Below, piece after piece: positions 35,240-44,281 of a DNA stretch of 64,000 nucleotides (its first letter is position 1; each line of letters opens with the position of its first letter). The notes under the pieces are model-generated. The model searched no databases and was not told where the DNA came from. It worked only from the letters and a program-made list of their open reading frames with translations. Position numbers and translations under genes: made by a program. Source of the stretch: Janthinobacterium saanense (GTDB lineage: Bacteria; Pseudomonadota; Gammaproteobacteria; Burkholderiales; Burkholderiaceae_D); assembly GCF_014200675.1 (NCBI RefSeq), contig NZ_JACHCI010000002.1, positions 372,001-436,000 on the forward strand. The letters run 5' to 3'.

Positions 35240-36574
35240 ATGGACCTGATCACTTCCGCCGTCGTGGCCGCCATCGAACAAGGCGCGCCCGGCCATGCTC
35301 CCGAGCCTGTTACCCGCTATTACCAGCAGCTGAAAACGGCCATCGGCAAGTTCGACAGCGCGGCGGCCATCCTGGCAGCCATCACGGCGCTGGAAACCGA
35401 TGCTGCATCCGAACCCTTGCGCCTGGTGCTGGCGCAAGCCTTGTCTACCGCCAGGGTGGCGGATGATATGGCCAGCCTGTTTGCCGCGCAAGGCTTGCTG
35501 GCCCAGCTACGCCTGCCCTCCGCCACCGCCGAAATAATGGAAGCAAACGAGAAAAGCGGCGGCGTGGTGTCGAACTATGCCGTCATCAAGACCTATTTCG
35601 CCACCGACCGCCAGCGCGACCTGGGCAAGCCGCCGGCCCAGCGTTTCAGCGGTGCGCGCAATGCCCCCAGCGCCGAGCAGGACACGCTCAGCTATGGCAG
35701 TTGCGACATCAGCATCCCGCGCGACCACCGCATGGGCCAGCTGGAATCACCTTCGCTGTGGCGGCTGGAATTTCGCGACGACCCGGCCAAGCATGTGGTG
35801 CTGCTGACCGCCGATGTGCAGGATGCGGATGGTTTTTATGCCGCTTTGAGCGCACAGATCGCCGCCTCGGCCGGCAAGAACGCTTTTTTGTTTATCCATG
35901 GCTACAACGTCACGTTTGAAGATGCGGCGCGGCGCACGGGGCAGATGGCCTATGACCTGGGTTTTGATGGCGCGCCCGTGTTTTACAGCTGGCCATCGCA
36001 GGGGGACTTGTCCGGCTACACCGTCGATGAAAACAATATCGAATGGAGCACGCCCCACATCCTGGGTTTTTTAAGCGATTTTCTCGCCAGGACGGCCGCG
36101 CAGAATGTCTTCCTGATCGCCCACAGCATGGGCAGCCGGGGCTTGACGCGCGCCATCGCGGCCTTGATGGCGACCCAGCCGCTGCTGGCGCAAAAGATCA
36201 GCGAGATCATCCTTGCCGCGCCCGATATCGATGCCGCCGTGTTCAAAAACGATATCGCCCCGCAACTGGCCCAGGCCCGCAATCCCCTCACCCTGTATGC
36301 ATCGTCGGACGACCTGGCGCTGGCCGCCTCGAAAGCCGTGCACGGCTATGCGCGCGCGGGAGACAGCGGGCCGGGCATGCAGATCGTGGCCGGCGTGGAA
36401 ACCATCGACGCAACCGCGGTGGATACGGGCTTTGTCAAACACATGTATTTTGCTGAAAAACGCTCGGCCCTGTCCGACATGTTTTACCTGATACACAAGC
36501 AGGCGCGGGCCGACCAGCGCTTCCTCGACCCCGTCGATACCCCTGCCGGGCGCTATTGGATGTTCAGGCCCTGA
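35240..36574 (+). CDS. DUF900-type alpha/beta hydrolase
   Basis: A 444-residue cytosolic hydrolase. The first 100 residues or so are helical and rich in Ala. The alpha/beta-hydrolase domain (about 110-440) has FLFIHGYNVTFEDAARRTGQ, then APVFYSWPSQG and WSTPHILGFLSDFLAR. The nucleophile sits in LIAHSMGSRG (G-x-S-x-G replaced by H-S-M-G), and a candidate His is in FVKHMYF. This is the DUF900 esterase/lipase-like family. AAGGTGG supports the ATG at 35240 rather than that at 35222. It lies about 100 bp after the Anbu gene and may be part of the same transcript. Substrate unknown. Confidence 0.85.
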   Translation: MDLITSAVVAAIEQGAPGHAPEPVTRYYQQLKTAIGKFDSAAAILAAITALETDAASEPLRLVLAQALSTARVADDMASLFAAQGLLAQLRLPSATAEIMEANEKSGGVVSNYAVIKTYFATDRQRDLGKPPAQRFSGARNAPSAEQDTLSYGSCDISIPRDHRMGQLESPSLWRLEFRDDPAKHVVLLTADVQDADGFYAALSAQIAASAGKNAFLFIHGYNVTFEDAARRTGQMAYDLGFDGAPVFYSWPSQGDLSGYTVDENNIEWSTPHILGFLSDFLARTAAQNVFLIAHSMGSRGLTRAIAALMATQPLLAQKISEIILAAPDIDAAVFKNDIAPQLAQARNPLTLYASSDDLALAASKAVHGYARAGDSGPGMQIVAGVETIDATAVDTGFVKHMYFAEKRSALSDMFYLIHKQARADQRFLDPVDTPAGRYWMFRP

Positions 36575-36659
36575 GCACGCATGCTAAGATACGGCCTTAG
36601 AGTGTGGCAAGGACACGGCGATCATGCCGCGCGCCCGGCCACCATAAGCAGGCCATATT

Positions 36660-37085
36660 ATGTTGACATCTTCTTCTACCCCGCAAGCCGAAACACTGAT
36701 ACGCAGCACCAACGCCCGCGTCACCAAGACACGCGTGAAAGTGCTCGACTATCTGCTGTCGCACAATCGCTCGCAAACCCACCATGAAATCCAGCAAGCC
36801 TTGTCGCAAGACAGCGATATCGATTCCGTCACCTTGTACCGCGTGCTGGAATGGCTGACTGAAAATGAGCTGGTGCACCGCATCGCGGGCGCCGACCAGG
36901 TATGGCGCTTCAGCGCAGGCGCCGGCCACCAGGCGCACGAACACGCGCATTTCCAGTGCACGCGCTGCGCCGACGTGACCTGCTTCAATGAAGTCAAGCT
37001 GCCCGCCCCCGTTGCCTTGCCAGAAGGTTTCAGCGGCGGCGAAGTCGATTACCTGATCAAGGGACTGTGCCCGCGCTGCAAATAA
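36660..37085 (+). CDS. zur: Fur family transcriptional regulator, probably Zur
   Basis: A 141-residue Fur-family metalloregulator. The winged helix (about residues 15-90) is RVTKTRVKVLDYLLSHNRSQ with DSVTLYRVLEWLTENELVHR. The dimer domain contains HQAHEHAHFQCTRCADVTCF with a C-x2-C pair and a closing C-x2-C (LCPRCK), the structural zinc site. It lies tail-to-tail with an operon of a NiCoT-like transporter and two COG0523 GTPases, a context typical of zinc regulators. Calling it Zur rather than Fur or Mur is inference from context; the likely target is the palindromic region at 40223-40270. Confidence 0.8.
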   Translation: MLTSSSTPQAETLIRSTNARVTKTRVKVLDYLLSHNRSQTHHEIQQALSQDSDIDSVTLYRVLEWLTENELVHRIAGADQVWRFSAGAGHQAHEHAHFQCTRCADVTCFNEVKLPAPVALPEGFSGGEVDYLIKGLCPRCK

Positions 37086-37104
37086 GCCAGGCAAATAAGC
37101 AGAC

Positions 37105-37899
37105 TCAGGGCCGTGCCTGGCGCAAGCCATACAAGGTCCAGCCATATAAGCCTGCCATCAGCAGCACCATCGCTGCGCCCACGGCCGCATACCAGGCGTC
37201 GGACAAGGCAAGTTCGGGCTGCAGCTTGCTGGCTGCCAGGTAGAGCGCCATCAGCAGGCAGATGGCGACGATGGGCCAGCCCAGGCGGCGACGGAAGGCG
37301 CGCATCACGTCTTCCTTGCCGGTGCGCATGACCCTGGCCGTGACCCAGCCGTCGAACAAATCCGTCACACCCATGCCCAAGGTAAATACCAGGCCCGTCA
37401 TCAACGCCGGGCCCATGCCGCCCAGGGCCACGGCGGCATAACCCCAGGCCGCCGCCTGCACGGCGGTGTCGACCACCAGCGCAAACAGCATGCCGACCAG
37501 CACGCCTGCCACCGGGCCGGATGCGCCGCGCAGCCACGGCGGCAAGATGCGGCTGCGCACGCTGGCCAGGACCGGACCTTGCTTGCTGAGCAAGGAGCGG
37601 CCATTCATCACGGCGATGATCAACAGCAAGGCAATCGGCAGCCACTCCAGCGCGTCAAACACTTCCGGCGACAAGGCCAGTTCGCTCGACGCCATGGCCG
37701 CCGCAGCGATGATGGCCAGCACGGTGATGCCATGGCCCAGGGCAAACATGCCGCCCATCCATGGCATCCAGCGTGGGTGAGTCGGCATGCTGCGCATGGT
37801 CAGACCATCGACGGCGGCCAGGTGGTCGGGTTCCAGTCCGTGCCGCATGCCGAGGATAAAGATCAGCGCCAGGGCGGGCAAGCCCGCTTCCACGCTCAC
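37105..37899 (-). CDS. NiCoT-like metal transporter
   Basis: A 264-residue inner-membrane protein with about seven hydrophobic segments. TM1/TM2 carries GMRHGLEPDHLAAVDGLT, the H-x4-D-H metal signature of nickel/cobalt transporters (NiCoT), here with E-P-D-H instead of D-A-D-H. Later blocks are VGMLFALVVDTAVQ and FTLGMGVTDLFDGW. It starts with GTG at 37899 (GGAGG upstream), which overlaps the TGA stop of the GTPase gene, so they are co-translated. In this zinc-type cluster it may import zinc or cobalt; ion specificity cannot be read from the sequence. Confidence 0.82.
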   Translation of the reverse strand: MSVEAGLPALALIFILGMRHGLEPDHLAAVDGLTMRSMPTHPRWMPWMGGMFALGHGITVLAIIAAAAMASSELALSPEVFDALEWLPIALLLIIAVMNGRSLLSKQGPVLASVRSRILPPWLRGASGPVAGVLVGMLFALVVDTAVQAAAWGYAAVALGGMGPALMTGLVFTLGMGVTDLFDGWVTARVMRTGKEDVMRAFRRRLGWPIVAICLLMALYLAASKLQPELALSDAWYAAVGAAMVLLMAGLYGWTLYGLRQARP

Positions 37900-38900
37900 G
37901 CCGCCTCCATGATGGCGGGACTGACGCCGGCCACGCACTTGTCCAGGCCACGGATCAGCATATCCTGCGGCAAGTCGCGGCCGATAAAGATCATCTTGCT
38001 GGCCCGCGTTTCACCGTCGCGCCACGGTGCGCCCAGTTCCGAACCCATCAGCATGTGCACGCCCTGGAAGACGGCGCGGCATGGCGTGCCGGCAATGTGC
38101 AAGATGCCCTTGTAGCGCATCAACTGCGTGCCAAAGATTTGCACCACGGCATCGAGGAAGTTTTCCACCTGCATCAGGTCCATCGCCTGCGGCTGGTGGT
38201 ACACAAACGATTGCACGCCGTCGCCATGGCGATGGCCCAGTTCGCCGAGGAAATCCGGCTCCAGTTCGACGATGGCGTTCAGGTTAAAGCCACGGATATT
38301 GAGGATATCGCGCAGCGGCACATTGCCGAAGCTCACTTTTTGTATGCTGGCGCGGCAATTGATGGCCACCAGGCGCTGGCGCAAGGCAGCCAGTTCGTCC
38401 TTGCTGACCAGATCCGTTTTCGACAGCAGGATGCGGTCGGCAAAGCCCACTTGCTCCTGCGCTTCCTTGTGCAATGTCAATTGCTGTTGCGCATGGCGCG
38501 CATCGATCACCGTCAAAATGGCGTCGAGCATGTAAAACTCGCTGACGGATGGTTCGGCAAAAAAGGTTTGCGCCACCGGCCCCGGCGCGGCCAGGCCCGT
38601 CGTCTCGATAATCACATGGTCAAACGCTATCGTGCCCGCCTCGCGTTTGGCATGCAGCTCGCCGAGGATGCGTATCAAGTCGCCGCGCACGCTGCAGCAA
38701 ATGCAGCCATTGTTCATTTCCACGATCTGCTCGTCGCGCTCTTGCACCAGCAGCGCATGGTCGATGCTTTCGGCGGCAAACTCGTTTTCGATCACGGCAA
38801 TGCGGTAACCGTGGTCCGCTTGCAAGATGCGTTTCAATAAAGTGGTTTTCCCGCTGCCGAGAAAACCGGTGATGATGGTGACCGGTATCAATTCTGTCAT
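37896..38900 (-). CDS. COG0523 family metal-chaperone GTPase (CobW-like), copy 2
   Basis: A 334-residue G3E GTPase. Walker A is ITGFLGSGKTTLL, the metal motif is NNGCICCSVRGDL (C-x-C-C), and IIETTGLAAPGPVAQ and LSKTDLV complete the G motifs. A CobW C-terminal domain follows with YVHQPQAM-like and MIFIGRDL segments. These proteins deliver zinc or cobalt to client enzymes under limitation. It lies 19 bp downstream of the larger COG0523 gene and overlaps the NiCoT-like gene. A two-chaperone arrangement suggests different clients. Confidence 0.9.
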   Translation of the reverse strand: MTELIPVTIITGFLGSGKTTLLKRILQADHGYRIAVIENEFAAESIDHALLVQERDEQIVEMNNGCICCSVRGDLIRILGELHAKREAGTIAFDHVIIETTGLAAPGPVAQTFFAEPSVSEFYMLDAILTVIDARHAQQQLTLHKEAQEQVGFADRILLSKTDLVSKDELAALRQRLVAINCRASIQKVSFGNVPLRDILNIRGFNLNAIVELEPDFLGELGHRHGDGVQSFVYHQPQAMDLMQVENFLDAVVQIFGTQLMRYKGILHIAGTPCRAVFQGVHMLMGSELGAPWRDGETRASKMIFIGRDLPQDMLIRGLDKCVAGVSPAIMEAA

Positions 38901-38919
38901 GCTCGCTTCCTGTTCATGG

Positions 38920-40158
38920 TTAGTTTTCCTCTTCTTCCAGCTCTTCCATACGCTGCCATTGCGGGAAAGGATCGGGCAAGGTGCGCCAGGCAGCCATGCC
39001 CTTGCGCGTTTCGGTAAAGTTCAGCTGGCATTTTTTCAAGTCCGCTTCGATGGCCGCCTGGTCCATGTCCTGGCCGATAAAGACGATTTCCTGGTAGCGG
39101 TCGCCATGGGGTTCGGTCCAGCTTGCCTTCAGTTCGGCCAGGGTTTCGGCGTCGGTCGGCCAGCGCTCTTTCGGCACGGAAGCCCACCACAGGCCGACCG
39201 GTTCAATATTGATCAGCTTGCCCGCGCCGGACAGGCTGGCCACCCATTCCGGGCGGCTGGCCAGCCAGAAATACCCCTTGCTGCGCACCACGCCGGCAAT
39301 CGGCTGCGAAATATAGTCATGCAGGCGCTGCGCATGGAACGGTTCCCTGGCGCGGTACACAAAGCTGCTGATGCCGTACTCTTCTGTCTCCGGCTTATGT
39401 ACGCCCGCCAGCTCCTGGGCCCAGCCCGGCATGCTGGCCGCCTCTTCCAGATCAAACAGGCCGGTGCCCATGATGGCGTCCAGCGGCACCACGGATTGAT
39501 TGGTTTCAATCACGCGCGCGCCAGGGTTCAAGGCCTTGATCACGCCCAGCACGCGCAGGCGCTCGGCCGCATCGACCATGTCCACCTTGTTGAGCACGAT
39601 CACATTGGCAAATTCGATCTGTTCCGTCAGCAAATTGGCCAGCTGGCGGTCATCGCCCTCGCCGGCGATTTCGCCGCGTTGCTCCAGGGTGTCTTCGCTG
39701 CCGAAGTCATTGAGCAGGTTGGCGCAGTCGACCACGGTGACCATGCAGTCGATGCGGGCCACGTCGTTCAGGCTATCGCCGTTTTCATCTTCAAAATCAA
39801 AGGTGGCGGCCACCGGCATCGGTTCGCCCACGCCCGTCGATTCGATCAAGAGGTAATCGAAGCGGTCTTCCTGGGCCAGGCGGCGCACTTCCAGCAATAA
39901 ATCGTCGCGCAGGGTGCAGCAGATGCAACCATTCGACATCTCGACCAGTTTTTCCTCGGTGCGCGACAGAGCCGCGCCGGACGCGTCCGCGCTTTCCTTG
40001 ACCAGCGAGGCGTCGATATTGACTTCGCTCATGTCGTTGACGATGACGGCCACGCGCTTGCCTTCGCGGTTGCGCAGTATGTGATTGAGCAAGGTGGTCT
40101 TGCCCGCACCGAGAAAACCGGACAGGACGGTCACGGGAAGTTTGCGATGTTGCGTCAT
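38920..40158 (-). CDS. COG0523 family metal-chaperone GTPase (ZigA-like), copy 1
   Basis: A 412-residue G3E GTPase, longer than its neighbour. Walker A is [18 protein letters not shown], the metal motif [14 protein letters not shown], the switch [11 protein letters not shown], and NKVDMVD gives base specificity. A CobW C-terminal domain (about 290-390) contains [11 protein letters not shown] and EIVFIGQDM, and the tail is acidic (ELEEEEN). Architecture and size match the Zur-regulated ZigA/YciC-type zinc metallochaperones. It is the first gene of a minus-strand operon with CobW-2 and the NiCoT-like transporter, and is divergent from the ABC operon across the operator region at 40223-40270. 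Confidence 0.9.
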   Translation of the reverse strand: MTQHRKLPVTVLSGFLGAGKTTLLNHILRNREGKRVAVIVNDMSEVNIDASLVKESADASGAALSRTEEKLVEMSNGCICCTLRDDLLLEVRRLAQEDRFDYLLIESTGVGEPMPVAATFDFEDENGDSLNDVARIDCMVTVVDCANLLNDFGSEDTLEQRGEIAGEGDDRQLANLLTEQIEFANVIVLNKVDMVDAAERLRVLGVIKALNPGARVIETNQSVVPLDAIMGTGLFDLEEAASMPGWAQELAGVHKPETEEYGISSFVYRAREPFHAQRLHDYISQPIAGVVRSKGYFWLASRPEWVASLSGAGKLINIEPVGLWWASVPKERWPTDAETLAELKASWTEPHGDRYQEIVFIGQDMDQAAIEADLKKCQLNFTETRKGMAAWRTLPDPFPQWQRMEELEEEEN

Positions 40159-40222
40159 GGAAAATCCTAGAGATGAAGTGGAAACAGCGGATAAGCGATA
40201 CAGGGCTGGTGATACATTCAGT

Positions 40223-40270
40223 AATGCAAGTTGATTGCGTTTTTAAATTATAATGCAGCTCACTTGCATT
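40223..40270. promoter_or_regulatory. Nested palindromic operator between divergent metal operons
   Basis: AATGCAAGT (40223-40231) and ACTTGCATT (40262-40270) are perfect 9-bp inverted arms. Between them lies an AT-rich imperfect palindrome, TGCGTT (40236-40241) to AATGCA (40252-40257), with TTATAAT in its centre. Zur boxes in proteobacteria are AT-rich palindromes around TTATAAT-like cores, so this is the best candidate for a shared Zur site controlling both divergent operons. Confidence 0.6.
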
Positions 40271-40318
40271 TGTGCAGCATTCTTCACACAGTATTTTTTT
40301 GACCAGACCAGAGGCTTC

Positions 40319-40975
40319 ATGCTCCACCTCGCTTCCCTCAGCTATGGCTATGGCCATGGTCGACCCGTGTTATCGGTCGATGCCTTTCACTTGCCCGCAG
40401 GCCGCCATGGTTTGCTGCTGGGCCCATCGGGCTCGGGCAAGTCCACCCTGTTGCATTTGCTGGCAGGCATACTCACGCCGCAAGCGGGCAAGCTGGAAGT
40501 GGCGGGCATGGAGTTGTCGCAACTGACGCCGCGCCAGCGCGACGGCTGGCGCGGCCGGGCCGTCGGCTTGCTGCCGCAGCAACTTGCGCTGGTGGCCAGC
40601 CTGTCGGTGCTGGAAAACGTGCTGCTGCCCGCCTACGCCAGCGGGCAGCGGCCCGATCCTGGCCGTGCGGCAGACTTGCTCGACACCCTGGGCCTGGGCG
40701 ACAAGCTGGGCGCCTACCCGCATCAGCTGAGCGGCGGCCAGCGGCAACGGGCCGCCATCGCACGCGCCGTGGTGATGCGGCCCAAGCTCATCCTGGCTGA
40801 TGAGCCGACCGCCAATCTCGACGACCAGGCTTGCGCGGCCGTGGTGCAATTGCTGGCCAGCCAGGCGGAACAGGCCGGCGCCTCGCTATTGATCGCCAGC
40901 CACGACGCGCGCGTGCTGGCCGCCTTGCCGGGCGCCAGCGTTTTGCGTTTATCTGCACTGCGGGAGGCCGCATGA
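40319..40975 (+). CDS. ABC transporter ATP-binding protein (LolD/MacB type)
   Basis: A 218-residue ATPase subunit. Walker A is LLLGPSGSGKSTLL, the Q-loop LLPQQLALV, the signature QLSGGQRQRAAIARAVVM, Walker B LILADEPTANLDD, and the H-loop ASHDAR. It belongs to the MacB/LolD clade, whose partners are FtsX-like permeases. AGAGG precedes the ATG at 40319. Its stop overlaps the permease ATG (ATGA). As in a similar zinc-responsive operon I recall from Pseudomonas (ABC-permease-DUF3299), the cluster is expected to be derepressed when zinc is scarce. Confidence 0.9.
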   Translation: MLHLASLSYGYGHGRPVLSVDAFHLPAGRHGLLLGPSGSGKSTLLHLLAGILTPQAGKLEVAGMELSQLTPRQRDGWRGRAVGLLPQQLALVASLSVLENVLLPAYASGQRPDPGRAADLLDTLGLGDKLGAYPHQLSGGQRQRAAIARAVVMRPKLILADEPTANLDDQACAAVVQLLASQAEQAGASLLIASHDARVLAALPGASVLRLSALREAA

Positions 40976-42165
40976 ATGCGCTGTCCCTGGCCTGGAAAGC
41001 CTTGCGCCACAAGCCCTTGGGCACGGCCCTGAATTTATTATTGATGGCGATCGGCATCGCCATGATGACCTTTATCCTGGCCGTTTCCACCCAGCTGGAA
41101 GAAGGCGCGCTGCGCGACGCCGAGGGCATCGACCTGGTGGTGGGCGCCAAGGGTTCGCCGCTGCAACTGATCTTGTCTTCCGTCTACCACGTCGATATTC
41201 CAACCGGCAACGTGCCCTACCCCATCTTGCAGGCGCTGGCCACGCATCCGCTGGTCAAGACGGCCATTCCGCTGGCCCTGGGCGACAATTTCCACGGTTT
41301 TCGCATCGTCGGCACGAATGCCAGTTATGCCGGGCATTACGACGCGCACCTGGCGCAGGGCAAACTGTTCGAACGCCCCATGCAAGCCGTGTTTGGCGCC
41401 CTGGCCGCGCGTGAAACGCACGCCACCATCGGCGCCAAATTTGCCGGTTCGCACGGTTTGACGGCCGGTGGCGAACTGCACGACCATGCGCCGTACACGG
41501 TGGTGGGCATCTTGCAGCCGACCGGTAGCGTGCTGGACCGCCTGATATTGACGCCCGTCGATTCGGTCTGGCGCGTGCATGAAACCGATCCCGACGAAGC
41601 GCAAAAACCGGCGGCCGAGCGCGAGCTGACGGCGGTGCTGGTCGAATATGCCTCGCCGCTGGCGGCCGTCAGCATGCCGCGCTGGGTCAATAGCCAGCCC
41701 CGGCTGCAGGCGGCGCAACCGGCATTCGAGGCGGCGCGGCTGTTCGATTTGCTGGGCATAGGCATGGACGTGCTGCGGGCGATCGCCGGCGGCGTGCTGC
41801 TGGTGGCCGCCTTGTCAATGTTCGTGGCGCTGTATGGCGCGCTGGAAGAGCGCAAGACCGATATGGCGATTTTGCGCACCCTGGGCGCCAGCCCGGCCAA
41901 ACTGCTGCGGCTGCTGCTGGCGCAAGGCTTGCTGCTGTCGCTGGCCGGCGCGCTGGCCGGCTGGCTGCTGGGCCACCTGGGCGTGGGCGTGCTGGCGGCA
42001 AGCCTGGGCAGTGCGCAGCAATTACATCTGCACACCTGGCGCATCGTCGATGGCGAAGCCTGGCTTCCATTGATCGCCGTGGTGGTGGGGCTGCTGGCCG
42101 CCGCCCTGCCCGCCGCGCGCGCCTACCGCACCGATATCGCCGCCACCCTGGCCAGATCCCACTAA
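40972..42165 (+). CDS. FtsX-like ABC transporter permease
   Basis: A 397-residue inner-membrane permease with the MacB/FtsX layout. TM1 is at about residues 20-40 (NLLLMAIGIAMMTFILAVST). A periplasmic domain of about 220 residues includes GIDLVVGAKGSPLQ and VKTAIPLALGDNF. Three C-terminal TMs follow (GGVLLVAALSMFVALYGALE with RKTDMAILRTLGAS, then two more). It pairs with the ATPase encoded just upstream. Such complexes do mechanical work on periplasmic or outer-membrane substrates or extract lipoproteins rather than importing metal directly. Confidence 0.9.
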   Translation: MNALSLAWKALRHKPLGTALNLLLMAIGIAMMTFILAVSTQLEEGALRDAEGIDLVVGAKGSPLQLILSSVYHVDIPTGNVPYPILQALATHPLVKTAIPLALGDNFHGFRIVGTNASYAGHYDAHLAQGKLFERPMQAVFGALAARETHATIGAKFAGSHGLTAGGELHDHAPYTVVGILQPTGSVLDRLILTPVDSVWRVHETDPDEAQKPAAERELTAVLVEYASPLAAVSMPRWVNSQPRLQAAQPAFEAARLFDLLGIGMDVLRAIAGGVLLVAALSMFVALYGALEERKTDMAILRTLGASPAKLLRLLLAQGLLLSLAGALAGWLLGHLGVGVLAASLGSAQQLHLHTWRIVDGEAWLPLIAVVVGLLAAALPAARAYRTDIAATLARSH

Positions 42166-42175
42166 AGGACTACCC

Positions 42176-42655
42176 ATGTTGAAAATCATCGTTTTATCGG
42201 CTTGCGCCCTCTTGTCCGCCTCGGCCAGCACATGGGCCATGGCCGGCGCCGTCGAGCAGCCGCCCTCGTTTTTTGCCCCCTTGACCGATATTCCGGGTGT
42301 CGTATCGTGGAGCTTGCTGGGCAAGGCCACCACGGTGAAAGCGAAAAAAGGCCGCATGGTGCCGCAGTACACGCCGGAAATCAGCGCCCTCGACAATACC
42401 GATGTAAAAGTCCAGGGTTTCATGATGCCGCTGGAGCCGGGCCAGAAGCAAAAACATTTTTTGCTGACCGTGACCTCCGCCAGTTGCCCGTTCTGTCTGC
42501 CGGCCGGCCCCGAGGGCGTGGTCGAGATCAAAAGCAGGACGCCTGTGAAATTCACCTACGCCCCCATCGTCATGCAAGGTAAATTCAAGGTGCTGGCCAA
42601 TGACAGCATGGGCTTGTACTACCGCATCACCGATGCGGCGGTGGGATCGGAATGA
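42176..42655 (+). CDS. Periplasmic DUF3299 protein
   Basis: A 159-residue exported protein with a signal peptide (residues 1-23, ending ASTWAMA). The DUF3299 domain contains VQGFMMPLEPGQKQKHFLLT and SASCPFCLPAGPEG with a C-x2-C pair, suggesting metal or thiol chemistry. It lies 10 bp after the permease gene and overlaps the TlpA-like gene by 4 bp. Together these suggest a periplasmic metal-handling or redox step. Function of DUF3299 is unproven. Confidence 0.87.
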   Translation: MLKIIVLSACALLSASASTWAMAGAVEQPPSFFAPLTDIPGVVSWSLLGKATTVKAKKGRMVPQYTPEISALDNTDVKVQGFMMPLEPGQKQKHFLLTVTSASCPFCLPAGPEGVVEIKSRTPVKFTYAPIVMQGKFKVLANDSMGLYYRITDAAVGSE

Positions 42656-43110
42656 AACACGGCTTGCTGATACTGCTGCTGGGCATCAACACCGCCAGCG
42701 CGGCGCCGCTGCAGCTGGACTTGCCCAGGCTCACAGGCGACGGCCAGGTTAGCCTGAACAGTGTCAAGCACCGGCCCGTGGTCCTCAATTTCTGGGCCAG
42801 CAACTGCGTGCCCTGCGTGGCGGAATTGCCGCTGCTGAACGCGCAAGCGGCCAGGCAAAGGCGCACGGCCGTGATCGGCATCGCCATCGATGAGCGGCAA
42901 GCGGCGCGGCGCTTTCTGCAACAGCATCCCGCCAGCTATGAGCAAGCGCATGCGGCCCCGCCAGCAAACATGCTGATGGGCAGATTTGGCAATCAAATCA
43001 GTGGCTTGCCGTACACAGTGATACTGAATGCTGAGCATGAGGTCTGCACCCGGCGCCTGGGCCGCATCGATGCCAGCTGGCTGGCCAAAGCGGTGGCCGC
43101 CTGCACATAA
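42652..43110 (+). CDS. TlpA-like periplasmic thiol-disulphide protein
   Basis: A 152-residue thioredoxin-fold protein with a short signal peptide (about residues 1-18, NTASA). The active site is NFWASNCVPCVAELPLLN, where C-V-P-C replaces C-x-x-C of TlpA/ResA. GLPYTVILNAEHEV carries the cis-proline. It probably reduces cysteines of the DUF3299 partner, which has its own C-x2-C pair. It is the last gene of the ABC operon and its ATG overlaps the DUF3299 stop. Confidence 0.87.
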   Translation: MKHGLLILLLGINTASAAPLQLDLPRLTGDGQVSLNSVKHRPVVLNFWASNCVPCVAELPLLNAQAARQRRTAVIGIAIDERQAARRFLQQHPASYEQAHAAPPANMLMGRFGNQISGLPYTVILNAEHEVCTRRLGRIDASWLAKAVAACT

Positions 43111-43196
43111 GCCTTGCATGAGGCGAACAGTTGCGAAAAGGCTACCCTTGTACCGCTTTCATTATGATAATACGGTCTCCGTAATTATTTCTGAAA

Positions 43197-44191
43197 GTGT
43201 CATTAGTGCTGAGAATCGACGTATCTTCCCTGGTGATTGCCATGACAGTCAATCTGTTGATCATGGCCGTGGCCTTGCCGTATTTCATGGGGCGGGTGAA
43301 CCGGGCCGCGCGCTACGCGCAAACCGGCATCGCGCTGCAAACGGCGGGCTGGATTTTCCTGCTGTTATCGAGCACCTGCCAGCGGGGCAGCTGGGCCGAC
43401 CAGCTGCTGTCGACGCTCGCGATGGCCAGCGTCTCTTCCGGCATGGTGTTCAATGCGATGGCCTTCGAACTATGGTGTGGCCGCAAGCCGGGCGCGCGCG
43501 CTGCGGCCGTGATTGCCATACTCATGACTGCCGGCTATGGCATCGGTTTTTCCAACTATGCGTTTCGGGTCGGCTGGGCCAACGGCCTGCTGGCCTTGCA
43601 GATCGCCACCGTGGTGCTGAGCCTGTGCCGCGCGCCGCAGGTGCCAGTTGGACGCTGGCGCTGGCTGTTGGTCATATCGCTGTCGATCCAGATGGTGGTG
43701 CTGGCCTTGCGCGGCGTGCTGGGCGCGTTCTATACCGCTGAGTTTCCGAATTTCTATGCACCCCACCTGGTCAACCAGTTGTTTGCCTTGTCGTCCAACG
43801 CGATGATGGTGTTGTCCGTGGTTATTTCAAGCAAATCAACGATACGCATGGCCATGCCGTTGGCGACCATGCCTTGCAGCTTTTCGTGAACGGCTTGCGG
43901 GCCGTCAGCCGCGCCGGCGACCAGTCCTGCCGTTATGGCGGCGAGGAATTCTGCGTGCTGCTCAACTGTGCCGACCTCGCTGCGGTAATCGCGTATGACG
44001 AGCGCCTGCGCCTATGGCTGCAACAGCATTCGGCCGGGGAGCTGGGCTTCGCGCTATCCTACAGCGCGGGCATCGCCATGCGGATGCACGATACAGATAC
44101 TGTCGAAACCCTGCTGCAGCGCGCCGACATCGCCCTGTACGCAGCCAAGTCACAGGGGCGCGGCTGCACGCTCGCCTGGTCTCCCGCATAA
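43197..44191 (+). pseudogene. Diguanylate cyclase broken by internal deletion and frameshift
   Basis: The first frame (GTG 43197) encodes a polytopic membrane domain of about 210 residues that ends NAMMVLSVV. A different frame then opens directly in YFKQINDTHGHAVGDHALQL, the middle of a GGDEF domain, and continues through CRYGGEEFCVLL to its normal end at 44191. The frames do not join, and the usual linker and the first strands of the GGDEF domain (DPLTG-type region) are missing. The simplest reading is an internal deletion of perhaps 50-60 codons with loss of frame. The GGEEF motif itself is intact, but no functional cyclase can be made. Confidence 0.85.
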
Positions 44192-44281
44192 AAGCAGCAT
44201 CCATGCGCCTTGCCAGACTGTCATCGTGCCGTCATATCACAGCGTTACAGTCGCGTCCTTTGAATATTTGTGAGGATAGCA

